A stretch of DNA of 8,547 nucleotides from Nitrospira sp. (lineage in GTDB: Bacteria; Nitrospirota; Nitrospiria; Nitrospirales; Nitrospiraceae), in NCBI GenBank assembly GCA_025363325.1, contig JANYEF010000262.1, positions 1 to 8,547 of the forward strand, in the 5' to 3' direction. The notes under the pieces were generated by a model, which was not told the DNA's origin, did not search any database, and was given only the letters and a program-made list of their open reading frames with translations. A program made the translations under genes and the position numbers. Shown here in pieces: positions 1-5,664 of this stretch. Position 1 is the stretch's first letter; every line of letters begins with the position of its first letter.

Positions 1-1
1 C

Positions 2-166
2 TTTCACATCGCAGCGTGGGGGCGTGTGACAATCGGCACGCTCCGCAACATGATTCGCACGAAGAACCGATTCGACCGGCAGGTGATAGTCTGTCGAGGA
101 TTGGGACTCGGGTTCCGGTCACTTGGTGAGATCGTCACGCAATCCAAGTCGTCACATCGGCCTTAA
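2..166 (+). CDS. C-terminal end of an unidentified protein (partial)
   Basis: An open frame enters from the left edge and gives about 54 residues before a TAA stop at 164-166. Third codon positions are GC-rich, as in neighbouring genes, and the peptide is basic near its end, which supports but does not prove coding. I do not recognise the family. The stretch around LRNMIRTKN and the following RGLGLGFRSL vaguely recalls the end of a winged-helix domain, but this is too weak for a call. The stop codon lies inside the TTAA target duplication of the element that follows. If the element is removed, this stop would be 3 nt from the sigma-factor ATG, so the two genes were probably once tightly coupled. 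It could also be a chance frame. Confidence 0.38.
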   Translation, partial: FHIAAWGRVTIGTLRNMIRTKNRFDRQVIVCRGLGLGFRSLGEIVTQSKSSHRP

Positions 167-357
167 CCCGCATTACTCATGAATGCTTCTGCTACAATCG
201 CCGATCCGCTGCTACGACAACCTTCGGTCGGCGGGCTCGCCCCTCGGACCCTCGACGTACTGCACGAGTACGCCTCGGGGCCTCACGGCTCCGCGCGCCG
301 GTCTCGCAACGCGGCTCAGCGATTTCGCGACGAACCATCATGAATAATGCGGGTTAA
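163..357. mobile_element. MITE-like element 1, with TTAA target duplications
   Basis: The element body is 167-353 (187 bp) and is flanked on both sides by TTAA (163-166 and 354-357). Its ends are 16-bp inverted repeats, CCCGCATTAYTCATGA, with one mismatch. Weaker inverted similarity continues inward (AATCGC near 199 against its complement near 325). The centre folds as CGTACT (256-261) with AGTACG (267-272), enclosed by GCCCC (239-243) and GGGGC (277-281). It has no room for a transposase, so it is non-autonomous. TTAA duplication is known from piggyBac-like elements and, as I recall, from some IS1380-family elements; the parent family is therefore only a guess. It sits 3 nt before the sigma-factor start codon. 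Confidence 0.78.
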
Positions 358-360
358 CTC

Positions 361-858
361 ATGGATCGAGACCAGATACTCGCAGCCCTTCGAGAAAGGA
401 TTCTCGCCTTCGCGACATTACGAGTATCGAGGGCACAAGCCGAGGATTTGACTCAAGAGGTGCTGGTGGTCCTCCATGAGAAATACCCCAAGGTTGCGGA
501 GCTGACCGAACTGGTTCCGCTGGCCTTCCAAATCGTCCGCTTCAAGATGCTGGACGCCCATCGCAAGTCACTCAGGCGAGGCGAGTATAATTTGGAGTCC
601 ATTGACGATTTTCCCATTGCCGATTCACGTGATAGTCCTGAAACGGAATTACAACGCAAGCAGACGGTCGAGCGGTTAGTCCAGGCGATGAGCCAACTAG
701 GCGAGCGCTGCCGCGAACTCTTTAAGTGGAAGCTGGAAGGCAACAGCTTCCCAGAGATCCAGAAGCTCATGGGACAAACCTCGATCAATACGATCTACAC
801 CTGGGACTTAAGATGCCGCAAGCAGTTGTTATCCCTCATGGGCGGAAGTTGGGAGTGA
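361..858 (+). CDS. ECF-type sigma-70 family RNA polymerase sigma factor
   Basis: This 165-aa protein has the two-domain layout of ECF sigma factors. Region 2 covers about residues 11-72 and carries the typical AEDLTQEV segment (27-34) followed by a basic stretch, HRKSLRR. A poorly conserved linker spans 73-102. Region 4 covers about 103-160, with LGERCRELFKWKLEGNSFPEI leading into a helix-turn-helix that would bind the -35 element. It would direct core RNA polymerase to a dedicated promoter set. The ATG at 361 is forced: an in-frame TAA (355-357) lies two codons upstream, inside the flanking TTAA of the MITE. There is no clear Shine-Dalgarno sequence, consistent with former translational coupling. 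The next gene, 59 nt downstream, encodes a membrane partner, suggesting a sigma/anti-sigma-like unit. Target promoters cannot be told from the sequence. Confidence 0.9.
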   Translation: MDRDQILAALRERILAFATLRVSRAQAEDLTQEVLVVLHEKYPKVAELTELVPLAFQIVRFKMLDAHRKSLRRGEYNLESIDDFPIADSRDSPETELQRKQTVERLVQAMSQLGERCRELFKWKLEGNSFPEIQKLMGQTSINTIYTWDLRCRKQLLSLMGGSWE

Positions 859-865
859 CTGGAAA

Positions 866-895
866 AGTTCTGAGTTCTGAGTTCTAAGTTCTGAG
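866..895. repeat. Heptamer tandem repeat (AGTTCTG, four copies)
   Basis: Four head-to-tail copies of AGTTCTG (the third has A for the final G) plus AG fill half of the 59-nt gap between the sigma factor and its partner gene. The 7-nt period cannot preserve a reading frame. It resembles in style the GTTCGAR/GTTCAAA heptamers at 2425-2481 just after the partner gene. Confidence 0.85.
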
Positions 896-917
896 CGCCT
901 CATGTTGTCCGTGGAAT

Positions 918-2351
918 ATGTCTGAACACGACCTCGAAAAACTGCTCGGTGGCTTCGCGGCGGATACGCTGACGCCGGAGGAGAAGCAGGCGCTCTATAC
1001 CGCCGCGCTGCAAGACCAACAACTGTTCAATGCGCTGGCCGATGAGCAGGCTTTGAAAGAGTTGCTCTCCGATCCAGACGTACGCCGCAGACTCCTCGCT
1101 TCACTGAAGCAGAAGAGCGCCTCAGGCGCTGACGGTTCTCTCCCATGGCTGGATTGGTTCCGCCGTCCAGCAGGACTCGCCTTCGCCGGCGGTCTTGCGG
1201 CAGCTTCCCTCGCAGTGGTGTTGGGCGTCAGGTTTTATCAGGACAGTCTCAAACATTCGGCGCAATCGGTCGCAACCGAAGACGCAAGGCCCGCGTCTCC
1301 ACCAGTTCCAATGCATCCAGCATCTCAACCTCCATCACCACAAATTGCCGAACCACAGCCGAAAGCCAAGGAGGACGCGGGACCGGTAAAGGAAATGGGA
1401 AAGAAGGACGCGCTGCTCGACAAAATGACCAAACGAGAACGGTCTGCGCCTCCGACACTGCGAAAACAGAGGGCCTCAGGTACCGCTCGCGACACGGTCA
1501 AACAACAAGCTGAGCAAGACGAAGTCCGCGGGCAAGCCAACGCACCCGTGACTGCACTTGGAAAGCCCGCGGAGGAAGTGGCCTCGTCGTCAGATCAGAA
1601 AATCGCGGCCAGCTCCGCAGCAATAGCCACCGCGCCAGAACCCAAACAGGTACAAGCGTCAGCCAGCCCTCCAGTCGCTGGTGCAGTCGCCCCGGCAGTC
1701 AGCGCCCGCGCACTCTTTTACGGCGGAGAGTCCGGCCGCCCTGATGGACGTTCGATGGCTCAAGAAAAAGAACGAGCGATGAAACCACTTGCCGAATCAG
1801 CACCGCAAGCCGACCGGCTTGAGCGAAAAATGGATCAGTTTGCTCTTGCAGGGAAGTCAGGAGGGACAGCCACCCAACTCAGGCCCCTGGGACTTCGCTA
1901 CAGCTTTGTCGTTCGTGGAACAGATGAGCAGGAGCGAGAAGTAGATGCGGCGACAGCGAAGAGTACGGAGCTAGTGCGTCTCACCGTTGAAGCCAATCAG
2001 GACGCTTATCTGCAAGTCTGGAAGGCGGTTGGTTCCTCAACGCCGCAACTACTATGGCCCGAGAATGGAACCGGTCAGATCTCTCTGAGGATTGCCGCAG
2101 GACAACGGCAATCCATTCCGTTACCCACAGATAGCGGAAGGGTCACCCTCACGGCTCGTCTTTCCCGAGTCCCGTTCAGCCCCATCACGAGGCAAGAAGC
2201 CGCCATGTCCGACCGGCTCTCTCCCAACCAACTCCAAGAATCCTTCACCGCAAGCAACCAAACCGGCTCACAGGAACATGCCACATACATTGTGAACCAA
2301 GACCCATCCCCAACCGTTCAGATCGCCGTCGATATTACCCTCGGCCGGTAG
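918..2351 (+). CDS. Single-pass membrane protein with C-terminal DUF4384 domain, putative sigma-factor partner
   Basis: This 477-aa protein begins with an acidic helical cytoplasmic segment (1-67; GFAADTLTPEEKQAL recalls the N-terminus of anti-sigma-like proteins). One hydrophobic helix follows at about 84-107. A long low-complexity linker rich in Pro, Ala, Lys and Gln (about 110-320) would cross the periplasm. The C-terminal domain at about 325-420 looks like DUF4384: LRYSFVVRG, then LVRLTVEANQDAYLQVW, a short turn ending LLWPENG, and ISLRIAAGQRQSIPLP. DUF4384 domains are often found beside sigma factors and signalling proteins; their ligand is unknown to me. Order and spacing suggest that it senses an envelope signal and controls the upstream sigma factor. 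It lacks the HxxxCxxC motif of zinc-binding anti-sigma factors. The ATG at 918 has only a weak purine stretch before it. Confidence 0.83.
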   Translation: MSEHDLEKLLGGFAADTLTPEEKQALYTAALQDQQLFNALADEQALKELLSDPDVRRRLLASLKQKSASGADGSLPWLDWFRRPAGLAFAGGLAAASLAVVLGVRFYQDSLKHSAQSVATEDARPASPPVPMHPASQPPSPQIAEPQPKAKEDAGPVKEMGKKDALLDKMTKRERSAPPTLRKQRASGTARDTVKQQAEQDEVRGQANAPVTALGKPAEEVASSSDQKIAASSAAIATAPEPKQVQASASPPVAGAVAPAVSARALFYGGESGRPDGRSMAQEKERAMKPLAESAPQADRLERKMDQFALAGKSGGTATQLRPLGLRYSFVVRGTDEQEREVDAATAKSTELVRLTVEANQDAYLQVWKAVGSSTPQLLWPENGTGQISLRIAAGQRQSIPLPTDSGRVTLTARLSRVPFSPITRQEAAMSDRLSPNQLQESFTASNQTGSQEHATYIVNQDPSPTVQIAVDITLGR

Positions 2352-2404
2352 CCGCAAATGCAGGGCCTTATCCTGGACTATTCATGATTGCCTCGTTCGA
2401 CCCT

Positions 2405-2425
2405 CTCGCCCGGCGGGAGGGCGAG
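2405..2425. repeat. GC-rich hairpin after the DUF4384 gene
   Basis: CTCGCCC (2405-2411) pairs perfectly with GGGCGAG (2419-2425) around a 7-nt loop, 53 nt past the stop codon. There is no U-tract, so it is not a standard intrinsic terminator. It abuts the larger hairpin that follows. Confidence 0.5.
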
Positions 2426-2481
2426 GGTTCGAGGTTCAAAGTTCGAGGTTTTCTGAACTTCGAACCCCGAACTTCGAACCC
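2425..2481. repeat. Long inverted repeat built from GTTCGA/GTTCAAA heptamers
   Basis: Two 26-nt arms (2425-2450 and 2456-2481) surround a 5-nt loop. As plus-strand RNA, 21 pairs are Watson-Crick, two are G·U and three adjacent positions are A·C mismatches. Within each arm the sequence is a run of heptamer-like units such as GGTTCGA and GGTTCAA. It lies between the converging DUF4384 and HxlR genes, so it could end or stabilise transcripts from both sides, although there is no U-tract. Confidence 0.85.
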
Positions 2482-2538
2482 GGATTGCGCTTCACGCGCC
2501 ATGGTCTATGGCCGCTGGCGAACTTTTTCAGAGTCCTA

Positions 2539-2907
2539 TTAGCGGCGTCGTTTCTTGGCGTTTGCTGAAACGCGATGGTCGGCGCGTCTGATGTCCTCGT
2601 CCAAGCCGTTGAGCTGCGCAATGATGTGGACCAGTTTCTGGCCAGTGGGGGAGAGCGCGTATTCCGTTCTGGGCGGCACTTCGGCATAGATTTGCTTGGA
2701 GAGCACCCCATAGGCGGTCAGTTTGCGGAGCCGTTCGGACAGCACTTTGGTGGAGATGCCCGTGATGTGCCGTTCCAACGCGCCGGGACGTGTGACGCCA
2801 GCGGCTACGGCCTGCAGGACTGAGACTGACCACTTGCAGCCCACCACGTCTTCAAGCTTCTGATAGATGACTCGCGCCAGGGGTGGTGATTTTTTTATTG
2901 CTTTCAT
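2539..2907 (-). CDS. HxlR-family (winged helix) transcriptional regulator
   Basis: This 122-aa protein is close to the usual HxlR length. The HxlR signature runs from about residue 16 to 95: a helix ending GCKW, then ITGISTKVLSERLRKLTAYG (recognition helix region), the wing YAEVPPRTEYALSPTGQKL, and a basic tail ending KKRRR. HxlR proteins are MarR-like dimers that bind DNA and often respond to aldehydes, quinones or thiol stress through cysteine. The only cysteine here is Cys24, which replaces the second glycine of the usual GGKW, so a cysteine switch is possible but its position is unusual. The gene is divergent from a thioredoxin-like gene 136 bp away, the likely target together with itself. 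The start is ATG 2905-2907; the Shine-Dalgarno sequence is poor. Confidence 0.92.
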   Translation of the reverse strand: MKAIKKSPPLARVIYQKLEDVVGCKWSVSVLQAVAAGVTRPGALERHITGISTKVLSERLRKLTAYGVLSKQIYAEVPPRTEYALSPTGQKLVHIIAQLNGLDEDIRRADHRVSANAKKRRR

Positions 2908-2921
2908 TGTCAGATTGTCAG
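2906..2921. promoter_or_regulatory. Perfect 8-bp tandem repeat, candidate HxlR operator
   Basis: ATTGTCAG occurs twice head to tail (2906-2913, 2914-2921), overlapping the regulator's start codon. GTTATC (2925-2930) and GATAAC (3005-3010) form a widely spaced inverted pair near the two ends of the divergent intergenic region. Binding by the HxlR protein is inferred from position only. Confidence 0.35.
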
Positions 2922-3043
2922 TACGTTATCAAACCAGGCGTCCGGGAAACCGAAAAGTGCCTGCTACCATGAGCCTGGCGATGTTTCTATGCTCTCGTGG
3001 ATACGATAACCTCACCCCAAACTGTCACCTTTGAAAGGAGACC

Positions 3044-3283
3044 ATGATGAAAACCAAAGCTACTTTTTACCACGCTGGATGCGCAGTGTGCGTCGCGGCT
3101 GAGCACAGCGTCGTCAACGCACTTGATCCGACGAGATATACCGTGGAACTCGTCCATCTCGGCACGGACAAATCGCGTGTGAAGGAAGCGGAAGCTGCCG
3201 GTGTCAAATCACTGCCGGCTCTGGTGATGAACGGCGTGCCGTTTCACATTAACTTTGGAGCCAGCATTGACGCAGTGAAATAA
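3044..3283 (+). CDS. Small thioredoxin/glutaredoxin-like protein with CAVC motif
   Basis: This 79-aa protein is a compact thioredoxin fold. The first strand, KATFYHAG, leads into Cys13-Ala-Val-Cys16, the redox-active pair. A helix and the strand YTVELVHLG follow, then the cis-proline loop at Pro58 (VKSLPALVMNG). It is shorter than thioredoxin and close to glutaredoxin size, and its active site is CAVC instead of CGPC or CPYC, so substrates may differ. It is predicted to be cytoplasmic, with no signal peptide. A strong AAGGAG (3035-3040) precedes it. The first ATG (3044) is only 3 nt from the core, while a second ATG at 3047 is 6 nt away and may be the true start. The divergent HxlR gene suggests induction by redox or electrophile stress. 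Confidence 0.87.
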   Translation: MMKTKATFYHAGCAVCVAAEHSVVNALDPTRYTVELVHLGTDKSRVKEAEAAGVKSLPALVMNGVPFHINFGASIDAVK

Positions 3284-3313
3284 CCGCCGCATTTTTCTTA
3301 CCGCACTGAGATC

Positions 3314-3345
3314 AGGGGGCGTGTCTAACGGCACGCCCCTTTTTT
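3314..3345 (+). terminator. Rho-independent terminator of the thioredoxin-like gene
   Basis: GGGGCGTG (3316-3323) pairs perfectly with CACGCCCC (3332-3339) around an 8-nt loop and is followed by six T residues (3340-3345). It begins about 30 nt after the stop codon. Confidence 0.94.
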
Positions 3346-3401
3346 CGCCCAACTATTGAGTCTACTGACCGGTGTCGTGCGCCCAGGCAGACGGGGCACT
3401 G

Positions 3402-3900
3402 GTGCGTGCTTCTTGCGCCGCTTCAATCACTTGTCAACGCGCTCCTTCTCATCGCGTGCCATACGGATGGGGATAGTTCCATCATCGCTGCGATGAGCTG
3501 GCCGATTCAACCAGTGTAACTGCTGGGCTGGGAGCCTGTCCGACATTACCGTTCGTGACGAGGCGAAGGAGGCGCGGCCAGATGCGAGGCCGCAGGCCCG
3601 AGGCTGACCATCGTTTCACGCCTCACGGTTCTAGGGAGCGGGCCGAGAACGACGAAGATGGCCTCGGATCGTTCGCCACAGTAGAAAGGTCAATGTCGGA
3701 CAGACTCCCAGGTACCCCTGGTCCACCCCAATTCGACGCATGCGTGTCGATCATGGTCATTCCTACGTCGGTATGAAACGAACAGGGGAGGGACATGCTG
3801 AATTCCCGCGGACAGTTGTCACATCATGTATCAGGAACACCAGAATGTCCCCCAAGACACATCTACAATAATTCCATACTGAAGCCCGCCACTGCTCGTT
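3402..3900. repeat. Degenerate long repeat, copy A (split by MITE-like element 2)
   Basis: No convincing gene lies between 3346 and 3906. Most of this gap is a diverged copy of the repeat also present as B (4158-4528) and C (5072-5208). The left part (3402-3527) matches C: 3454-3486 agrees with 5176-5208 at 27 of 33 positions, without gaps. The right part matches B: 3712-3785 agrees with 4340-4413 at 53 of 74 positions, without gaps, and similarity continues to about 3900. The intervening 3528-3711 is an inserted element absent from B. The left boundary near 3402 is approximate. Confidence 0.75.
3528..3711. mobile_element. MITE-like element 2 inside repeat copy A
   Basis: This 184-bp segment is bounded by 20-bp inverted repeats, CTGGGAGCCTGTCCGACATT at the left and its complement at the right with one mismatch. 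It has no transposase. Repeat copy B, which lacks it, serves as an empty site: A 3518-3527 aligns with B 4326-4335, and A 3712 onward aligns with B 4340 onward. I could not define a clean target duplication. The interior is GC-rich and contains GCCTCACGGTTC, close to GCCTCACGGCTC inside element 1. An open frame across it (3555-3776) is not convincing. Confidence 0.75.
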
Positions 3901-3906
3901 CTCTGA

Positions 3907-4140
3907 CTACTTACAGAGTTGTTCCTTCCGACTCTCTAACGCCGCAAGGGCGTCTTTTCGAATGGTCAGGTCCTTCGCTTTCTCCGAATCAGGGGCGTGA
4001 CTGTCTTGGTCTACGGCTTCTGCAAATAAACGGGCGGCCTCAATACAGTCTTTCGAAGGCGCCTTAGCAGATCCGCATGCCACAACAAAGGCTGTGCAAG
4101 CTAGAGCAGCGGCCATAGTTTTGACAGAGTGTGTAATCAT
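3907..4140 (-). CDS. Small predicted lipoprotein, hypothetical
   Basis: This 77-aa protein starts with MITHSVKTMAAALACTAFVV and then reads ACGSAK. That is a basic n-region, a hydrophobic core and a lipobox (Val19-Val20-Ala21-Cys22), so Cys22 would be lipidated and the protein anchored in the envelope. The mature part (about 55 aa) is charged and helical, with two more cysteines (Cys32 and Cys76) that could form a disulfide. I do not recognise the family. I prefer the ATG at 4140 to the in-frame ATG at 4149 because GGAGG (4150-4154) touches the latter with no spacing but lies 9 nt from the former. A TATACT box on the minus strand (4174-4179), inside repeat B, could be its -10 element, but no good -35 is visible. 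The gene is enclosed by repeat copies A and B. Confidence 0.72.
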   Translation of the reverse strand: MITHSVKTMAAALACTAFVVACGSAKAPSKDCIEAARLFAEAVDQDSHAPDSEKAKDLTIRKDALAALESRKEQLCK

Positions 4141-4149
4141 TGCATCCAT

Positions 4150-4154
4150 CCTCC
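4150..4154 (-). promoter_or_regulatory. Ribosome binding site deciding the lipoprotein start
   Basis: GGAGG on the minus strand abuts the upstream ATG (4147-4149) and lies 9 nt before the downstream ATG (4138-4140), favouring the latter as start. Confidence 0.65.
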
Positions 4155-4157
4155 AAT

Positions 4158-4528
4158 GTTAGACGCCCGACTGAGTATACTCACCTGCATCTTACGCGAA
4201 ACCAGTCCACAAATTCCTCTGTGATGTTCCTGTCGGTTCAAAGACTTTCCAGCGATATTCACAAGGCCTAGACGGATCGGCATCGGTCCATGATAGCTGC
4301 GAGGGGCTAGTCTTTGTATCATGGAATCTGCCGGACTCCGTACCCCTTTCCCACCCCGATTCAACCGGTGCATGTAAATCATGGCCGTCCTCACGCCGCT
4401 GTGAAGCGAACACAAGATGGACATGGTGAATTCCCGTGGGCCGCTGGCCACATCACGTAACGGGAACACCTAAATATCCTCCTCACACATCTACCGTAAG
4501 CTCAGACTCAAGCCCGACCTCATGCCCG
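4158..4528. repeat. Degenerate long repeat, copy B (most complete)
   Basis: This is the uninterrupted copy, lying between the lipoprotein start and the membrane-protein stop. Its left half matches C (4210-4268 against 5111-5169, 50 of 59 positions, no gaps). Its right half matches A (4340-4413 against 3712-3785, 53 of 74, no gaps), and similarity runs on to the CCGTTC shared just before the neighbouring stop codon. It includes a perfect palindrome GAGTATACTC (4173-4182). The frames open across it on the minus strand do not look coding, since differences from A fall evenly on all three codon positions. Confidence 0.8.
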
Positions 4529-4529
4529 T

Positions 4530-4985
4530 TCAATTGAATAGCGATGTCAAGCTGTAGAGCAGCATGAAGACAATGCTGAGGGCAACGACCGCGCCGAACA
4601 GATAGGCGAACACGAACGCCGAGATGTTCCGTGCTTCTTCAAGGGCGAGTGAGATCGAAGACCCAGCCAATGTCATGAGCAGATTTGAGTGTATGTATCG
4701 CCAAGAGAGGACGCCAACGATCACGCCGATATACGGCAGGTGTGCTGCGCGCACAATGCCTGCGGTCACCAGGGCAAAAAGACCTGTGTCGCCAACCAGT
4801 AGCACTGCGTCGCCAGCCAGCAACGCGACGCTACCTGCTTTGAGAGACAACAGGTGGGCAGATTTGTAGTCGATGCGCCAGGACTTGGACTTCCTGGCTT
4901 GCCACTGCAAGGCCAACGCATTGAGAAAAGACCAGAGAAGCAGACCCGCTGCTTCGCCGAGGACCACTTCGAGAAGATCGGGCAT
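4530..4985 (-). CDS. Multi-pass inner membrane protein, hypothetical
   Basis: This 151-aa protein is mostly hydrophobic. A first membrane helix at about 5-27 is followed by a basic loop (QARKSKSWRIDYKSAH, about 29-44) that should face the cytoplasm. Further hydrophobic segments lie at about 46-77 and 82-96, and a strong last helix at about 122-148. A short amphipathic stretch (98-118) ends in LALEEARN. No signature motif or catalytic residues are recognisable, so no function is proposed; an accessory membrane or stress protein is as likely as a small transporter. The ATG at 4985 has AGGGGA about 7 nt upstream on the minus strand. The gene lies between repeat copies B and C, in the same orientation as the lipoprotein gene. 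Confidence 0.75.
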   Translation of the reverse strand: MPDLLEVVLGEAAGLLLWSFLNALALQWQARKSKSWRIDYKSAHLLSLKAGSVALLAGDAVLLVGDTGLFALVTAGIVRAAHLPYIGVIVGVLSWRYIHSNLLMTLAGSSISLALEEARNISAFVFAYLFGAVVALSIVFMLLYSLTSLFN

Positions 4986-5071
4986 TCGTATTCCCCTAAC
5001 GTGTGAGGTACCAGGCCGCCGGAGCGCGAAGCGCGAGTGGCAACCAATGGTCCCCGGAGCTTTTGTTGGCT

Positions 5072-5208
5072 CTGAGTAGTCCGACCGGCATATTACCCGA
5101 AACAGGCTCGCAAATTCCTCTGTGATTTTCGTGTCGGTTCAAAGGCCTCTCAACGCTATCCACAAGGCCGGATTAGCGTGCGATAGGGATCGGCACAGTT
5201 CCATGATC
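5072..5208. repeat. Degenerate long repeat, copy C (truncated)
   Basis: This copy carries only the left part of the repeat. It matches B over 5111-5169 (50 of 59) and A over 5176-5208 (27 of 33). Homology stops at 5208, where MITE-like element 3 begins, so the right half was probably lost or displaced by that element. Confidence 0.75.
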
Positions 5209-5392
5209 AGGATGCTGGAGAAGTTACTCTTTTCACCGGCCCGCCTTGAGTATGCCAAGACAGGAGTTTCGCCCAGGGACGCGTCCTTTCCCATGCGGCG
5301 TTCTTGCATCGCTCAGAAGCTCAACGTACCGAAGCGAACGCCTCGCCTCTTCGCTCGCTGCGGCCTTGCTGGACGGCCTTCTTGAGCATCTT
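5209..5392. mobile_element. MITE-like element 3
   Basis: Imperfect 15-bp inverted ends (5209-5223, AGGATGCTGGAGAAG; complement at 5378-5392, 12 of 15 paired) bound a 184-bp segment with no transposase. Inside, GGCGTTC (5297-5303) pairs with GAACGCC (5336-5342). The motif GCATCGCTCAGAAGCTCAAC and the following CCTCGCCTCTTCGCTCGCTG look to me like an interspersed repeat seen in Nitrospira genomes; that is recollection, not a search result. Its left end coincides with the point where repeat C stops. Confidence 0.55.
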
Positions 5393-5592
5393 ACGGGACA
5401 TTCAAATGGTTCTCGGAATATTTTTGTATGCCATCCCGTTCGCTCTGATAGTTGAAGATGAGCTGCGCCTCTTAGCTGGCTGCCGATTGCGCAATGGCCC
5501 AGGCGATACTGTGTTTATTGCGCCACGCTGATAATGAGTCCATTTTTACCGTCGAGTAACATGGTGCGCCCCTGACTAGATGGTAAACATCC

Positions 5593-5664
5593 GTGAAGTG
5601 TATCTCGTGAAGCGTGAGGCGCAGGCGTTGTTCTGCGAGAGACGAGATACGACCGACGCTTCAC
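5593..5664. repeat. Nested inverted repeat downstream of the TPR gene
   Basis: GTATCTCGT (5600-5608) pairs perfectly with ACGAGATAC (5642-5650). GTGAAGTGT (5593-5601) pairs with ACGCTTCAC (5656-5664) through one G·U. A second copy, GTGAAGCGT (5607-5615), could pair perfectly with the same outer arm, giving an alternative fold. It lies 91 nt beyond the TPR gene's stop and has no U-tract. Confidence 0.7.

Noticed and set aside
866..895. CRISPR-like array
   Set aside because: The repeats are contiguous heptamers without spacers.
3555..3776. A 73-codon plus-strand frame
   Set aside because: It lies mostly within MITE-like element 2, has no ribosome binding site and has an arginine-rich composition typical of GC-rich non-coding DNA.
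4192..4413. A 73-codon minus-strand frame (GTG start) inside repeat B, partly conserved in A and C
   Set aside because: In the 74-nt ungapped A/B block the 21 differences fall 7/7/7 on the three codon positions, so there is no protein-level selection. C carries two in-frame stops, and there is no ribosome binding site.
4137..4469. A 110-codon minus-strand frame covering most of repeat B
   Set aside because: Its counterpart in copy A is shifted by a 1-nt indel and then hits a stop, so the frame is not conserved.
3402..5208. Integron gene-cassette array with attC sites
   Set aside because: Single matches to core-site consensus exist (GTTAGAC at 4158-4164, ATTCAAC within A and B), but they do not occur as ordered R'/R'' pairs at the same place in each copy, and the one near the lipoprotein gene points the wrong way.
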